A DNA stretch of 44,657 nt from Alphaproteobacteria bacterium UBA1303. GTDB taxonomy: Bacteria; Pseudomonadota; Alphaproteobacteria; Micropepsales; Micropepsaceae. The notes below the pieces were generated by a model. It did not search any database, was not told the origin of the DNA, and was given only the letters and a program-made list of their open reading frames with translations. Position 1 is the stretch's first letter. Each line of letters starts with the position of its first letter. The stretch spans positions 1-44,657 of the forward strand of contig DBTZ01000033.1 of assembly GCA_002307315.1 (NCBI GenBank). Reading direction: 5' to 3'. Positions 33,464 through 42,342 of this stretch are shown one piece after another. The translations under genes were made by a program, and so were the position numbers.

Positions 33464-36416
33464 GCGTGCGTTCTCCTTGCGGATCGTAAAAATAGGGCGA
33501 GCAGATTTCCACCTCGAAATCGCCGCCGCGCAACGGATCGTAGGCGCGCATTTTTTCGCCGATCCGTTTCGCTCCGCCGGCGAGGAATCCCACCCCGACG
33601 GCATGGCCGAAGGTCGGCGACTGGGTGGCCGAAGAGACGAATCCGTGATCGTTCGCGACCGCTACCGCCGCGCCGAGCGGCATCAGATGCGTGCCGGCGC
33701 GCAGGACATTGCGCTTGTCGACGGGGACGATGCCGACATAGCCCAGGCGATTTTCGTCGGTCAGATCGGGGCGTTCGAACAACACCCGGCCGATGTAATC
33801 CTTCTTCTTGGACGCCATCTTGCCGAGGCCGAGGTCGGCGACGGTGGTCTGGCCGTTCAGTTCCGGCCCGGAAACGTGCCCCTTTTCGATGCGCATCATC
33901 GCCAGGGCTTCGGTGCCATAGGGGGTGATGCCGAATTCCTTGCCTGCCGCCATCATCGCCTCGGCGAGCTTCTCGCCGTGACGGGCGGGAACCGCCACCT
34001 CGAAACCGAGTTCGCCGGAGAACGACAGCCGGAAGACGCGACCCGCGATGCCGCCCATCAGCTTGGCTTCCTTGGCGCCCATTACCGGCAGCGCCTCGTT
34101 GGCCACCGCGGCGGGATCGTCGACGATCTTTTCCAAGACCTTGCGGGCGTTGGGACCGGCCAGCGCGATCTGCGCCCACTGCTCGGAAATCGACGCCATG
34201 CGCACGTCGAGATCCGGCCACAGCACTTGCAGACAGAATTCGAGATGCGAGAACACCTTGACTGCATTCACCGTGGTGGTGGTCATCACCCAGTGATCGT
34301 CGGATAAATGGGCGGTGGTGCCGTCGTCCATCACCATGCCGTCTTCGCGCAGCATCACACCGTAGCGCGCCTTGCCGACCGGCAAAGTGGAGTACGTGTT
34401 GACGTAAACCCGGTCGAGCAATTTGCCGACGTCGGGGCCTTGCAGATCGATCTTGCCGAAGGTGGAAACGTCGATCATGCCGACGGACGAACGCACCGCG
34501 GTTACCTCGCGCTGCACCGTCGCCAGCCAGTCCTTATCGCCCGGCCGGGGGAAATACTGCGCCCTGAGCCACATGCCGGTTTCGACGAATTTGGCGCCCA
34601 GCCGCTTGGCCCAGAAATGGGTCGGGGTCAGCCGGGTGGGACGGAAATCCTTGGCGCGGTGATGGCCGGTCAAGGCGCCCATGCTGACCGGCGTATAGGG
34701 CGGCCGGTAGATGGTGGTGCCGGCCTCGGGGATGGAACGGCCGGTGATGTCCGCCATGATGGCGAGGCCGTTGAAGTTCGACAGCTTGCCCTGATCGGCG
34801 CCCATGCCGAGTGCGGTGTAGCGCTTGAGATGCTCGACCGGGATGAACCCTTCCTTCGCCGCGATCTCGATATCCTTGACCGACACGTCGGTCTGGAAAT
34901 CGACGAAGGCGAAATGGGCGGTATCCTTTACGTGCCAATAGGCCTGAACCTCAACCGGATCGTCCTGGCAACGCGGCAGCGCTACGGTTTTGGCGGCGAA
35001 GCCCGCGGCGACGGCGGCTTCCGCTCCCTGCGCTGCGCCATCGGCCAGACAGGCCGACAAGGCATAGGAACCGTTTGCCGCGCCGGCAAGCTTCATGCGC
35101 GGCGGCGGATCGGTCGCCAGAAGCGCCCCGATTTCCGGATGCCATTGCGGCCGCCCGCGATGATGGCAGGCGAGCTGCACGTTGGGCGAATAGCCGCCGG
35201 ACATCGCCAGCCCGTCGACGGCAAGACGCTCGCGCTTTCCGTCCGCCACGACATCGACGGATTTCAGCGGACTGCCGTGCGCGGCGGTCACCGCACCGCC
35301 CAAAAGCGTGCGAATGTTTCTCCGCCTCGCTTCGGCCAGAAGCCTGTCCGCAACGGTCCTGCGGGCATCGACGATGGCGGCGATTTCGACGCCGGCGTCG
35401 GCGGCATCGAACGCCGCCACCCAGGCGCCGTCGCTCGAGGTAAAGAACGCCATGCGCCGGGCGGGCGCGGCGGCGAAACGATTAATATAGGTCTGCACGC
35501 CTTGCGCCAGCATGATGCCGGGGCGGTCGTTGCCGTCGAAGACGATCGGACGGTCGATGGCGCCCGCCGCCAGAACGGTATGCTTGGCGGCAATCCGCCA
35601 TAACCGCTGGCGAGGCTGATAGGGCGCCGGCACCGCCAGATGATCGCTCACCCGCTCCACCGCGCCGTAGCTATCGTCGTAGACGCCGAACACCGTGGTG
35701 CGCGACATCACTTTGACATTGGGCATGGCGACCAGTTCGGCCGCGACGGCGGCGGAAAATTGTGCGCCGTCGCGATCGCCGATCGTGACCTTTTCCGAAT
35801 TCAAGCGTCCGCCGATCAGATAATCCTCGTCGGCAAGGATGACGCGGGCGCCCGAACGGGCGGCGGTAAGGGCCGCCATCAGACCGGTGGGTCCGGCGCC
35901 GATCACCAGCACGTCGCAGAACGCCGAGGCTTTTTCGTAATGATCGGGATCGGGGACATTTGGCGTGGTGCCCAAACCGGCGGAACCGCGCACGATCGGC
36001 TCGTATAACTTCTCCCAGAACGAGGCCGGCCACATGAAGGTCTTATAATAGAAACCGGCACCGATGAACCGCGAGATGAGCTGGTTGACCGCCATGACGT
36101 CGAACGACAGCGACGGGGTAACGTTCTGCGGGAAAGCCTCCAACCCGTCGAACAGCTCGACCATGGTGGCGCGGGTGTTGGGTTCGTGCCGGGCGCCTTT
36201 GCGCAAGGAGACCAACGCGTTAGGCTCTTCCGAGCCGGCGGTCAGTATGCCGCGTGGACGGTGGTATTTGAACGAACGGCCGACCAGCTTGACGTCGTTG
36301 GCGATCAAAGCCGAGGCCAGCGTATCGCCGGGATGGCCGCTATAGGATTTGCCGTCGAAGGAAAATTTCACGATGCGGCTGCGGTCGATAAAACCGCCGG
36401 AGGAAAGACGGCTCAT
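33456..36416 (-). CDS. soxA: Sarcosine oxidase alpha subunit-like (SoxA/MgdC)
   Basis: This is the large subunit that binds NAD+ and tetrahydrofolate in the heterotetramer. It has 986 residues (typical 960-1000). An N-terminal 2Fe-2S-like fold domain carries VKLVGRSFKYHRPRG. A dinucleotide-binding domain follows (VIGAGPTGLMAALTAA, about residue 170). The C-terminal half is a GcvT-like aminomethyltransferase/folate-binding domain (SSVGMIDVSTFGKIDLQGP, GELGFEVAVPA). It takes the imine from the beta subunit and forms methylene-THF. The ATG overlaps the soxD stop as ATGA. Confidence 0.93.
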   Translation of the reverse strand: MSRLSSGGFIDRSRIVKFSFDGKSYSGHPGDTLASALIANDVKLVGRSFKYHRPRGILTAGSEEPNALVSLRKGARHEPNTRATMVELFDGLEAFPQNVTPSLSFDVMAVNQLISRFIGAGFYYKTFMWPASFWEKLYEPIVRGSAGLGTTPNVPDPDHYEKASAFCDVLVIGAGPTGLMAALTAARSGARVILADEDYLIGGRLNSEKVTIGDRDGAQFSAAVAAELVAMPNVKVMSRTTVFGVYDDSYGAVERVSDHLAVPAPYQPRQRLWRIAAKHTVLAAGAIDRPIVFDGNDRPGIMLAQGVQTYINRFAAAPARRMAFFTSSDGAWVAAFDAADAGVEIAAIVDARRTVADRLLAEARRRNIRTLLGGAVTAAHGSPLKSVDVVADGKRERLAVDGLAMSGGYSPNVQLACHHRGRPQWHPEIGALLATDPPPRMKLAGAANGSYALSACLADGAAQGAEAAVAAGFAAKTVALPRCQDDPVEVQAYWHVKDTAHFAFVDFQTDVSVKDIEIAAKEGFIPVEHLKRYTALGMGADQGKLSNFNGLAIMADITGRSIPEAGTTIYRPPYTPVSMGALTGHHRAKDFRPTRLTPTHFWAKRLGAKFVETGMWLRAQYFPRPGDKDWLATVQREVTAVRSSVGMIDVSTFGKIDLQGPDVGKLLDRVYVNTYSTLPVGKARYGVMLREDGMVMDDGTTAHLSDDHWVMTTTTVNAVKVFSHLEFCLQVLWPDLDVRMASISEQWAQIALAGPNARKVLEKIVDDPAAVANEALPVMGAKEAKLMGGIAGRVFRLSFSGELGFEVAVPARHGEKLAEAMMAAGKEFGITPYGTEALAMMRIEKGHVSGPELNGQTTVADLGLGKMASKKKDYIGRVLFERPDLTDENRLGYVGIVPVDKRNVLRAGTHLMPLGAAVAVANDHGFVSSATQSPTFGHAVGVGFLAGGAKRIGEKMRAYDPLRGGDFEVEICSPYFYDPQGERTRV

Positions 36417-36682
36417 GGTTTCACCTCGCCACCGGCACCGGTCACCGACTTGATTTCGTGCGTGGTGGTATCGCGCACCACCTTAAGCCAGGAGCGGCAC
36501 CCCGCTCCGTGATACCAATATTCGGCGTTGTCGCCCGCCGGATTGTCGCGCAGGTAGACGTAGTCGTGGAAGGCGTCCGCCGCATCGGGACGGGCGGGGT
36601 CGGGCCGGGGACCGACGGCCGCACCGCGATAGGTGAACTCGTGAGAATCGCGGGCGCCGCAATAGGGGCAAGGAATAAGCAT
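36413..36682 (-). CDS. soxD: Sarcosine oxidase delta subunit-like (SoxD/MgdB)
   Basis: This is a small zinc-binding subunit of 89 residues. It has MLIPCPYCGARDSHEFTY at the N-terminus, YLRDNPAGDNAEYWYH in the middle and CRSWLKVVRDTTTHEI near the end. The three cysteines and one His match the zinc site of known delta subunits. It overlaps soxB by one base (TGATG) and soxA by four, so the four subunit genes are translated as a coupled set. Confidence 0.92.
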   Translation of the reverse strand: MLIPCPYCGARDSHEFTYRGAAVGPRPDPARPDAADAFHDYVYLRDNPAGDNAEYWYHGAGCRSWLKVVRDTTTHEIKSVTGAGGEVKP

Positions 36683-37932
36683 CAGTGCAGATTCGGCGAC
36701 GCGCCGACTCCTTTTTCGTCGATGAGATGTCCGGTGCGGAAACGGTCGAGCCGGAAGGCGGCCGACAACGGATGCGGCTCGTCCTTGGCGATGGTGTGGG
36801 CGAAGCACCAGCCGGAGGCCGGGGTCGCCTTGAAGCCGCCGTAGTTCCAGGCGCAATTGAGATAAAGGCCGGGCAACGGGCCGACCTGGATGATCGGCGA
36901 ACCGTCCATGCTCATGTCGCAGACGCCGGCCCATTGGCGCAGCAGGCGCACGCGGGAAAGCTGCGGCACCAGCGCCAAGCCGCCTTCGCAGACGTCTTCG
37001 ACCGTCGGCAGATTGCCGCGCTGGGCATAGGAGTTGTAGCCGTCGAGATCGCCGCCGAACACCAGCTCGCCCTTGTCGGACTGGCTGCAATAGAAATGCC
37101 CGGCGCCGAAGGTGAAGACGGTTTCCATAAACGGCTTCAGCCCTTCGGAAATGAAGGCTTGCAGCACGAAGCTTTCGATCGGCAATTTGAGATCGAGCTT
37201 GCCGGCAAGACGCGAGGTGCTGCCGGCCACCGCCAGCGCCACCTTCTTCGCCTTGATTTCGCCCCGCGTGGTCGCAACGCCGGTTATGGCGTCGCCGTCG
37301 CGCAAGAAACCGGTGACCTCGCAGTTCTGGATGATATCGACGCCGAGATCGGAGGCGCCCCGCGCATAGCCCCACACCACCGCATCGTGGCGGGCGGTTC
37401 CGGCGCGCGGCTGCATCATACCGCCCTTTACGGGGAAGCGGGCGTTGTCGAAATCGAGGAAAGGCAAATAGGAGCGGACTTCCTCGCGATCAAGCAACCG
37501 CGCGCCGGCACCGTTGACGATCATGGCGTTGCCGCGCCGGACGTAAACGTCACGCTGGGCATCGTTATGGATCAAATTGATGATGCCGCGCTGACTGACC
37601 ATGATGTTGTAATTGAGATCCTGCTCCAGCCCTTCCCACAGCTTCATCGACCATTCGTAGAACGGCTCGTTGCCGGGCAAGAGATAGTTGGAGCGGATAA
37701 TGGTGGTGTTGCGCCCCGAATTGCCCGAACCGATCCACCCCTTCTCCAGCACGGCGACATTGCGCACGCCGTGCTGCTTGGCGAGGTAATAGGCAGTAGC
37801 AAGTCCGTGGCCGCCGCCACCGACGATGATCACGTCATAGGCGGGTTTGGGAGCAACCTGACGCCAAGCCGGCGAGGAAAAACGCTGACCTGTCAAGCCG
37901 TTGGCTATGATGTTGAAGAGCGAATAGCGCAT
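36682..37932 (-). CDS. soxB: Sarcosine oxidase beta subunit-like (SoxB/MgdA)
   Basis: This is the catalytic flavoprotein subunit that oxidises the N-methyl group of sarcosine or a similar amino acid. The 416-residue protein has a FAD-binding VGGGGHGLATAYYLAK (about residue 38), GSGNSGRNTTIIRSNYLLPG, which is characteristic of the beta subunit, and a C-terminal YGGFKATPASGW. It is the first gene of the soxB-D-A-G-folD-GNAT unit and diverges from the AraC-type regulator. The family also includes N-methylglutamate dehydrogenase, and sequence by eye cannot separate the two. Confidence 0.93.
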   Translation of the reverse strand: MRYSLFNIIANGLTGQRFSSPAWRQVAPKPAYDVIIVGGGGHGLATAYYLAKQHGVRNVAVLEKGWIGSGNSGRNTTIIRSNYLLPGNEPFYEWSMKLWEGLEQDLNYNIMVSQRGIINLIHNDAQRDVYVRRGNAMIVNGAGARLLDREEVRSYLPFLDFDNARFPVKGGMMQPRAGTARHDAVVWGYARGASDLGVDIIQNCEVTGFLRDGDAITGVATTRGEIKAKKVALAVAGSTSRLAGKLDLKLPIESFVLQAFISEGLKPFMETVFTFGAGHFYCSQSDKGELVFGGDLDGYNSYAQRGNLPTVEDVCEGGLALVPQLSRVRLLRQWAGVCDMSMDGSPIIQVGPLPGLYLNCAWNYGGFKATPASGWCFAHTIAKDEPHPLSAAFRLDRFRTGHLIDEKGVGASPNLH

Positions 37933-38000
37933 TGAACTCGTTTTCGGTTTTCGGCGCGGGGGCCGTGCTTTTCGCCCCTATCGTTCTTGGAAGCGGCTAT

Positions 38001-38028
38001 GCTATCTTGCCCATATGCGACAGATAGC
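38001..38028. promoter_or_regulatory. Dyad between soxB and the AraC-type regulator
   Basis: GCTATCT and AGATAGC form a perfect 7-bp inverted repeat with a 14-base spacer (28 bp in all). It lies in the divergent control region, 70 bases from the soxB start. It is a good candidate binding site for the adjacent GlxA-family regulator controlling both directions. If translation of the regulator began at ATG 37999 the dyad would be coding, which is one reason to prefer GTG 38047. Confidence 0.5.
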
Positions 38029-38046
38029 GGCCCGGGAACGACATTA

Positions 38047-39090
38047 GTGACTAAGGATAAGGCAACCATCGACGTGCCCACGGATACGGCAACAAAGCCG
38101 GCGCGATTCGGCTTTTTGCTCCTGCCGGGGTTTCCGCTGATGTCCTACGCCTCGGCGGTGGAACCCTTGCGGGCCGCCAACAACCTGAAAAGACAGACGC
38201 TTTACGAGTGGGTGCATCTGACCTACGACGGCGGCGATTTGGTTGCCTCCAACGGCGTCCGCTTTCCGCCGGATGCGAAACTGGCCGACGCCGAAGGTCT
38301 CGACTCTTTATTCGTGTGTGCCGGCGGCAACCCGTCGCAATTCGACCACCCGCCGACTTTTTCGCGCTTACGCGAATTAGCCCATGCCGGGGTCAGGTTG
38401 GGCGGCATGTCGGGCGGTTCCTACGTGTTGGCGCGCGCTCACCTGCTCGACGGCTACCGCTGCACCATCCACTGGGAGCATATTCCGGCATTTGTGGAAG
38501 AATTTCCCCGGCTTAGTGTCGAGCGCACGCTGTTTGTCGCCGACCGCGACCGCATCACCTGCGCCGGCGGCATCGCCGCCCTCGACATGATGATCGAGCT
38601 GATCGCCCAACGCTTCGGCGCAACGCTTTCGAACGCGGTCAGCGAATGGTATCTGCACACCCGCACCCGCCAGGGCACCGATTCGCAGCGGATGGCTTTG
38701 CGCGAACGCACCGGGGTTGCCAACGAGCGGCTGCTAAAACCCTTGGCGGCGATGGAGACCCACTTGGAGAATCCGTTGAGTCGCGAAGCGTTGGCCGAGA
38801 TTGCCGGTATCACCTTGCGCCAATTGGAGCGGCTGTTTGCCGAACATTTAGGCACTACCATTGCGCGGCGCTACGGCGAAATCCGTCTCGACCGCGCCAA
38901 ATCGCTGCTGCGGCAAAGCACCCTTTCGGTCGCGGAAATCGCGGTGGCCTGCGGATTCGTCAGCACCAGCCATTTTTCCAAAGTCTACAAGGCCCGTTTC
39001 GGACGACGGCCGCGTCAGGAAAGAGAAATCGGTTTGCCGATGGATTTGCCAGCCGCCTTCGGTGTTTCCTATAAGGGACCGAGCGACTAA
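38047..39090 (+). CDS. GlxA/GbdR-like AraC-family transcriptional regulator
   Basis: The product is a regulator with an N-terminal DJ-1/PfpI-like domain (FGFLLLPGFPLMSYASAVEP, about residues 20-40; GMSGGSYVLARAHLL) and a C-terminal AraC double helix-turn-helix (REALAEIAGITLRQLERLF; VAEIAVACGFVSTSHFSKVY). GbdR of Pseudomonas, of this family, responds to glycine betaine/dimethylglycine and controls sarcosine catabolism. The divergent sox operon here makes the same role likely. Start choice: GTG 38047 leaves room for promoters and the dyad; ATG 37999 is the alternative. Confidence 0.87.
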   Translation: MTKDKATIDVPTDTATKPARFGFLLLPGFPLMSYASAVEPLRAANNLKRQTLYEWVHLTYDGGDLVASNGVRFPPDAKLADAEGLDSLFVCAGGNPSQFDHPPTFSRLRELAHAGVRLGGMSGGSYVLARAHLLDGYRCTIHWEHIPAFVEEFPRLSVERTLFVADRDRITCAGGIAALDMMIELIAQRFGATLSNAVSEWYLHTRTRQGTDSQRMALRERTGVANERLLKPLAAMETHLENPLSREALAEIAGITLRQLERLFAEHLGTTIARRYGEIRLDRAKSLLRQSTLSVAEIAVACGFVSTSHFSKVYKARFGRRPRQEREIGLPMDLPAAFGVSYKGPSD

Positions 39091-39218
39091 AGTTACGCCA
39101 AGAAAACCGGAACCATTTGCTTTGGTCGTTTGTATTGTCGCGTTTCGTGTCCGAAGCTGTCGCTTGCGGCCCCGCTTTTCGGCGAAGCGCAAAAAAGATG
39201 CAAAGATGAAGAACCAGC

Positions 39219-39836
39219 ATGAAAGACGATAAGCAGCAGGACGCCTCGGCTGCGAGTACAAAGAAAAATCAACTCGAATTCGCCATCGGCCGTCAGGTCT
39301 ACGAGTTTCGCAGCAAGCTCGGCATCACGGTTGCCGATCTGGCGCGCCAGGCCGGGCTGTCCGCCGGCATGCTGTCGAAGATCGAGAACGGCGTGACATC
39401 GCCGTCTTTGGCCACCTTGCAGGCGCTGTCGTCGGCGCTCAATGTGCCGGTGACCGCGTTCTTCCGCAAATACGAAGAACAGCGCGACGCCTCTTTCGTC
39501 AAAGCCGGACAAGGGTTGATGATCGAACGGCGCGGCACCCGCGCCTCGCATCAATACCAATTGCTCGGCCATTCGATGAGCAAGACCGTGGTGGTCGAGC
39601 CTTATCTGGTTTCTCTCACCGCCACGCCCGACGTGCTGCCGCTGTTCCAGCACACCGGCCAGGAGTTCATCTATCTCTTGGAAGGCGAAGTCACCTACCG
39701 CCATGCCGACAAGCTGTACGAGATGCGGCCGGGCGACAGCCTGTTCTTCGATTCCGACGTGCCGCACGGGCCGGAAGTTCTCACCAAGCTGCCGATCCGG
39801 CTGATCTCGGTGATCATCTACCCGCGCGGCAACTGA
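39219..39836 (+). CDS. XRE-family regulator with cupin domain
   Basis: The product is a 205-residue regulator. Residues about 25-85 form an XRE helix-turn-helix (VADLARQAGLSAGMLSKIEN). Residues about 120-200 form a cupin small-molecule sensor (HTGQEFIYLLEGEVTYRHAD, RPGDSLFFDSDVPHGP). Proteins of this type control amine and amino-acid catabolism, for example PuuR-like regulators. It converges on the glutamate-synthase-like genes (ten bases apart) and is near the sox region, so it may sense an amine or amino acid for either. No operator was identified. Confidence 0.88.
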   Translation: MKDDKQQDASAASTKKNQLEFAIGRQVYEFRSKLGITVADLARQAGLSAGMLSKIENGVTSPSLATLQALSSALNVPVTAFFRKYEEQRDASFVKAGQGLMIERRGTRASHQYQLLGHSMSKTVVVEPYLVSLTATPDVLPLFQHTGQEFIYLLEGEVTYRHADKLYEMRPGDSLFFDSDVPHGPEVLTKLPIRLISVIIYPRGN

Positions 39837-39845
39837 TCAAGCACA

Positions 39846-42341
39846 TCATCCGGCGGCATGCCGAACGCCGGCCATGACGATGCCGGTGGCCTTGGCCGCC
39901 CTAATCGAGGTGGTGCGCAAGTCCTCCGGTTCGAGATTGTGCACGTTGGTCTTGCCGGTGCAGCGCGCCATCATCGAGGCTTCCGAAACCGCCGCCTTGA
40001 GGAAGGCCGCAACGCCGTCCCCCGCCGTTTTGGCGTCGGGCATCGAAAAGGCGATGCCGGAGGCGGTGATTTCGCCCCCCGCGGCGATCGCCGCCGCGAC
40101 CTCGCCGATGCCGGCATCGGCGCCCAGCGCCATCGCCTTGGCCATATCGGAACCGGAACGCAACCCTCCGAACCACAACAGCGAAAGTTTTTCTTCCTCC
40201 TTCAGCGCCCTAAGCATGTGTACCGTCTTGACCAGCAGCGACAAATCGGGCGCGCCCGACAGATCCGCCCACTCGCCGCCGAAATGCGAGGTGCCGTCGA
40301 GCAGCAGAAGATCGAGTTTTTGCTCCACCGCGAACGGAACCAGCACGTCGACGTTTTGCGCCGTCACCACCAGCCCGCGCAACTGCCCCTCGCGAGCGGC
40401 CTGCGGAACCGCCGGGGCCGCCTGCCCCAAACGCAGCACCACCGCGGCGGCTTTGGGATGCGCCGCCGCACTGGGATCGAGCACTTGCAGCCACGGCACT
40501 TTGGTCTCGCCGAGCGAGGCGCGTCCGACATAGGCTCCGCCGGAAGCAACCAGCGCCGCGGCTACGGCCTCGCGGATTTGAACCGGCGCGTTTTCGAAAC
40601 CGCTTACCAGCATGGGATGGGCAAGAACCAAACCGTCGCCGAGATCGGTCGCGGTCTTGCAAGCCTCGCGATAGGGATCGATCACCAGACGGGTCAGGTT
40701 GGCGGGCAGAAACACCATTTCGTCGAGGGTTGCCCGGCCGTCGCCCGATTCATGGGCGCGCATCGCCAGCCGTTCGCGGGTGATGCGGGCATAGTCGGCC
40801 GGCTTGGCGTCGACCCGGGCGAGCGCGAAGATCGCCTCGCGGGTTTTCACCGTGTAATCGGCCGAACCGGTTTCGGTATCGCAGCGATAGCAACGCGCCG
40901 CCTGTTCCTTGGCCGTCTTGTCGTCGAAACCCGCTTCGGCCTCGCCGAACGCGCCGTTCTTCAAGCCTTCGAATTCCGGCTCGGCGCGGGCGAGAATTTC
41001 CCACTTGGGATCCTGCGCCACGGCTGCGGCACGGGTGCGATAGGGCGTGCGATAAGGCACCGGGCTGGCGTTGCCCTCCAGCGCCGACAGGATGTAATAG
41101 GCCGATTTGTGCCCCTGATACATCGCCTGCACGATGGTCGAGGAACCGAAAGCGGCATCGCCCGCGGCATAGACCTTCTCCAGCCGGGTCGACATGGTGG
41201 CAGCGTCGGTGGCGATCTTGTCGCCGTCCAAGAGGCCGTATTTCGCCAACTCCAAGCTGACGGTCTTCTGCCCCACTGCAGCGACAATCAAACCGGCCTC
41301 GATGTCGAAGTCGGACCCGTCGACCAGCGAAAAGCTGCGCCTGCCGTCGGGGCCGGCCTCGCCCAGCGCCGTGCGCTTGCAGCGAACCGTCGCCGCCTCG
41401 CCGTGCGCCACGATTTCCACCGGCGCGACATTATAAACGATCTCGATGCCTTCGGCGACCGCGGCCTCGCGTTCGTATTTGCGCGCCGGGATTTCCGCTT
41501 CGCCGCGGCGATAGATGACGGTGACGGTCTCGACGCCGGGCAGACGCTTCGCCGTGCGGCAGGCATCCATCGCCACATCGCCGCCGCCGACCACAACGAC
41601 ATGCTTGGGCAGTACCGGACGCTCGCCGCCGTTGATGCGGTTGAGAAAGGAAACCCCGTCGACCACGCAAGGGCCGCCGTCGCCGGGAACCTTCAGCGAC
41701 TTGCCCGCCGAAGCGCCGATCGCCAGCAGCACCGCATCGAACCGGCGCGTCAACTCCAACAAATCGATCGCCTCGCCCAACGGCGAGGAAAGATGCAAGC
41801 CGATGCCGGGGCAGCGCGCCAGAATGCGGTTGATATCCTCTTCCACCACCTTCGGCGGCAGCCGGAAATCGGGAATGCCCCATACCGCCATGCCGCCGGC
41901 TTTGGGCAACGCCTCGAAGATCTCGACCTTGTACCCGGCGAGCGCAATATCCTGCGCCGCGGTCAATCCGGCGGGACCGGCGCCGATGACGGCGACGGTT
42001 TTTTCCTTATCGGGCTCGACCGGTTCGGGTTTGAAGCTCGGTCCCAAAGCATCGATCACCCAGCGCTTGAGGGCGCGGATCGCCACCGGCCCGTCGGCAT
42101 TGGCCCGGCGGCAGGCCGGCTCGCACGGCGCATCGCACACCCGTCCGCAAATTGCCGACATAGGATTGGTGGCGGTGATCGCCTCGAGTGCGCCCGCCTT
42201 GTCGCCCTGCCAGATCAGGCCGACATAGGAACCGACATCGGTGCCGATGGGGCACGCCACCTGGCACGGCGGCGGCACGTAATGCGGCAGACCGCTTTGG
42301 TCGGCGGAAAGATCGACGGAAAAAGGTTTGCATCCGGCCAT
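39846..42341 (-). CDS. GltD-like flavoprotein with a degenerate C-terminal glutamate-synthase domain
   Basis: The 831-residue protein has two parts. Residues about 20-480 are a GltD-like NADPH oxidoreductase: N-terminal Fe-S cysteines (CQVACPIGTDVGSY, CGRVCDAPCEPACRR), FAD motif VIGAGPAGLTAAQD, NADPH motif VVGGGDVAMDACRTA with VIYRRGEAEIPA, and KVYAAGDAAFGSS. Residues about 510-831 resemble a decayed FMN-binding glutamate synthase barrel (LVLAHPMLVSGFEN, WFGGLRSGSDMAKAMALGAD, ARCTGKTNVHNLEPEDLRTT). It has lost most FMN and Fe-S ligands. It follows the synthase gene with a one-base gap (TGACATG) and AAGGTGG ahead of ATG 42341. It probably feeds electrons to that synthase. Confidence 0.85.
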   Translation of the reverse strand: MAGCKPFSVDLSADQSGLPHYVPPPCQVACPIGTDVGSYVGLIWQGDKAGALEAITATNPMSAICGRVCDAPCEPACRRANADGPVAIRALKRWVIDALGPSFKPEPVEPDKEKTVAVIGAGPAGLTAAQDIALAGYKVEIFEALPKAGGMAVWGIPDFRLPPKVVEEDINRILARCPGIGLHLSSPLGEAIDLLELTRRFDAVLLAIGASAGKSLKVPGDGGPCVVDGVSFLNRINGGERPVLPKHVVVVGGGDVAMDACRTAKRLPGVETVTVIYRRGEAEIPARKYEREAAVAEGIEIVYNVAPVEIVAHGEAATVRCKRTALGEAGPDGRRSFSLVDGSDFDIEAGLIVAAVGQKTVSLELAKYGLLDGDKIATDAATMSTRLEKVYAAGDAAFGSSTIVQAMYQGHKSAYYILSALEGNASPVPYRTPYRTRAAAVAQDPKWEILARAEPEFEGLKNGAFGEAEAGFDDKTAKEQAARCYRCDTETGSADYTVKTREAIFALARVDAKPADYARITRERLAMRAHESGDGRATLDEMVFLPANLTRLVIDPYREACKTATDLGDGLVLAHPMLVSGFENAPVQIREAVAAALVASGGAYVGRASLGETKVPWLQVLDPSAAAHPKAAAVVLRLGQAAPAVPQAAREGQLRGLVVTAQNVDVLVPFAVEQKLDLLLLDGTSHFGGEWADLSGAPDLSLLVKTVHMLRALKEEEKLSLLWFGGLRSGSDMAKAMALGADAGIGEVAAAIAAGGEITASGIAFSMPDAKTAGDGVAAFLKAAVSEASMMARCTGKTNVHNLEPEDLRTTSIRAAKATGIVMAGVRHAAG

Positions 42342-42342
42342 G

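Noticed and set aside
36685..37935. Long open frame on the plus strand, 416 codons
   Set aside because: It is exactly antisense to soxB, has low-complexity translation and no family motif; GC-rich codon use keeps the opposite strand open.
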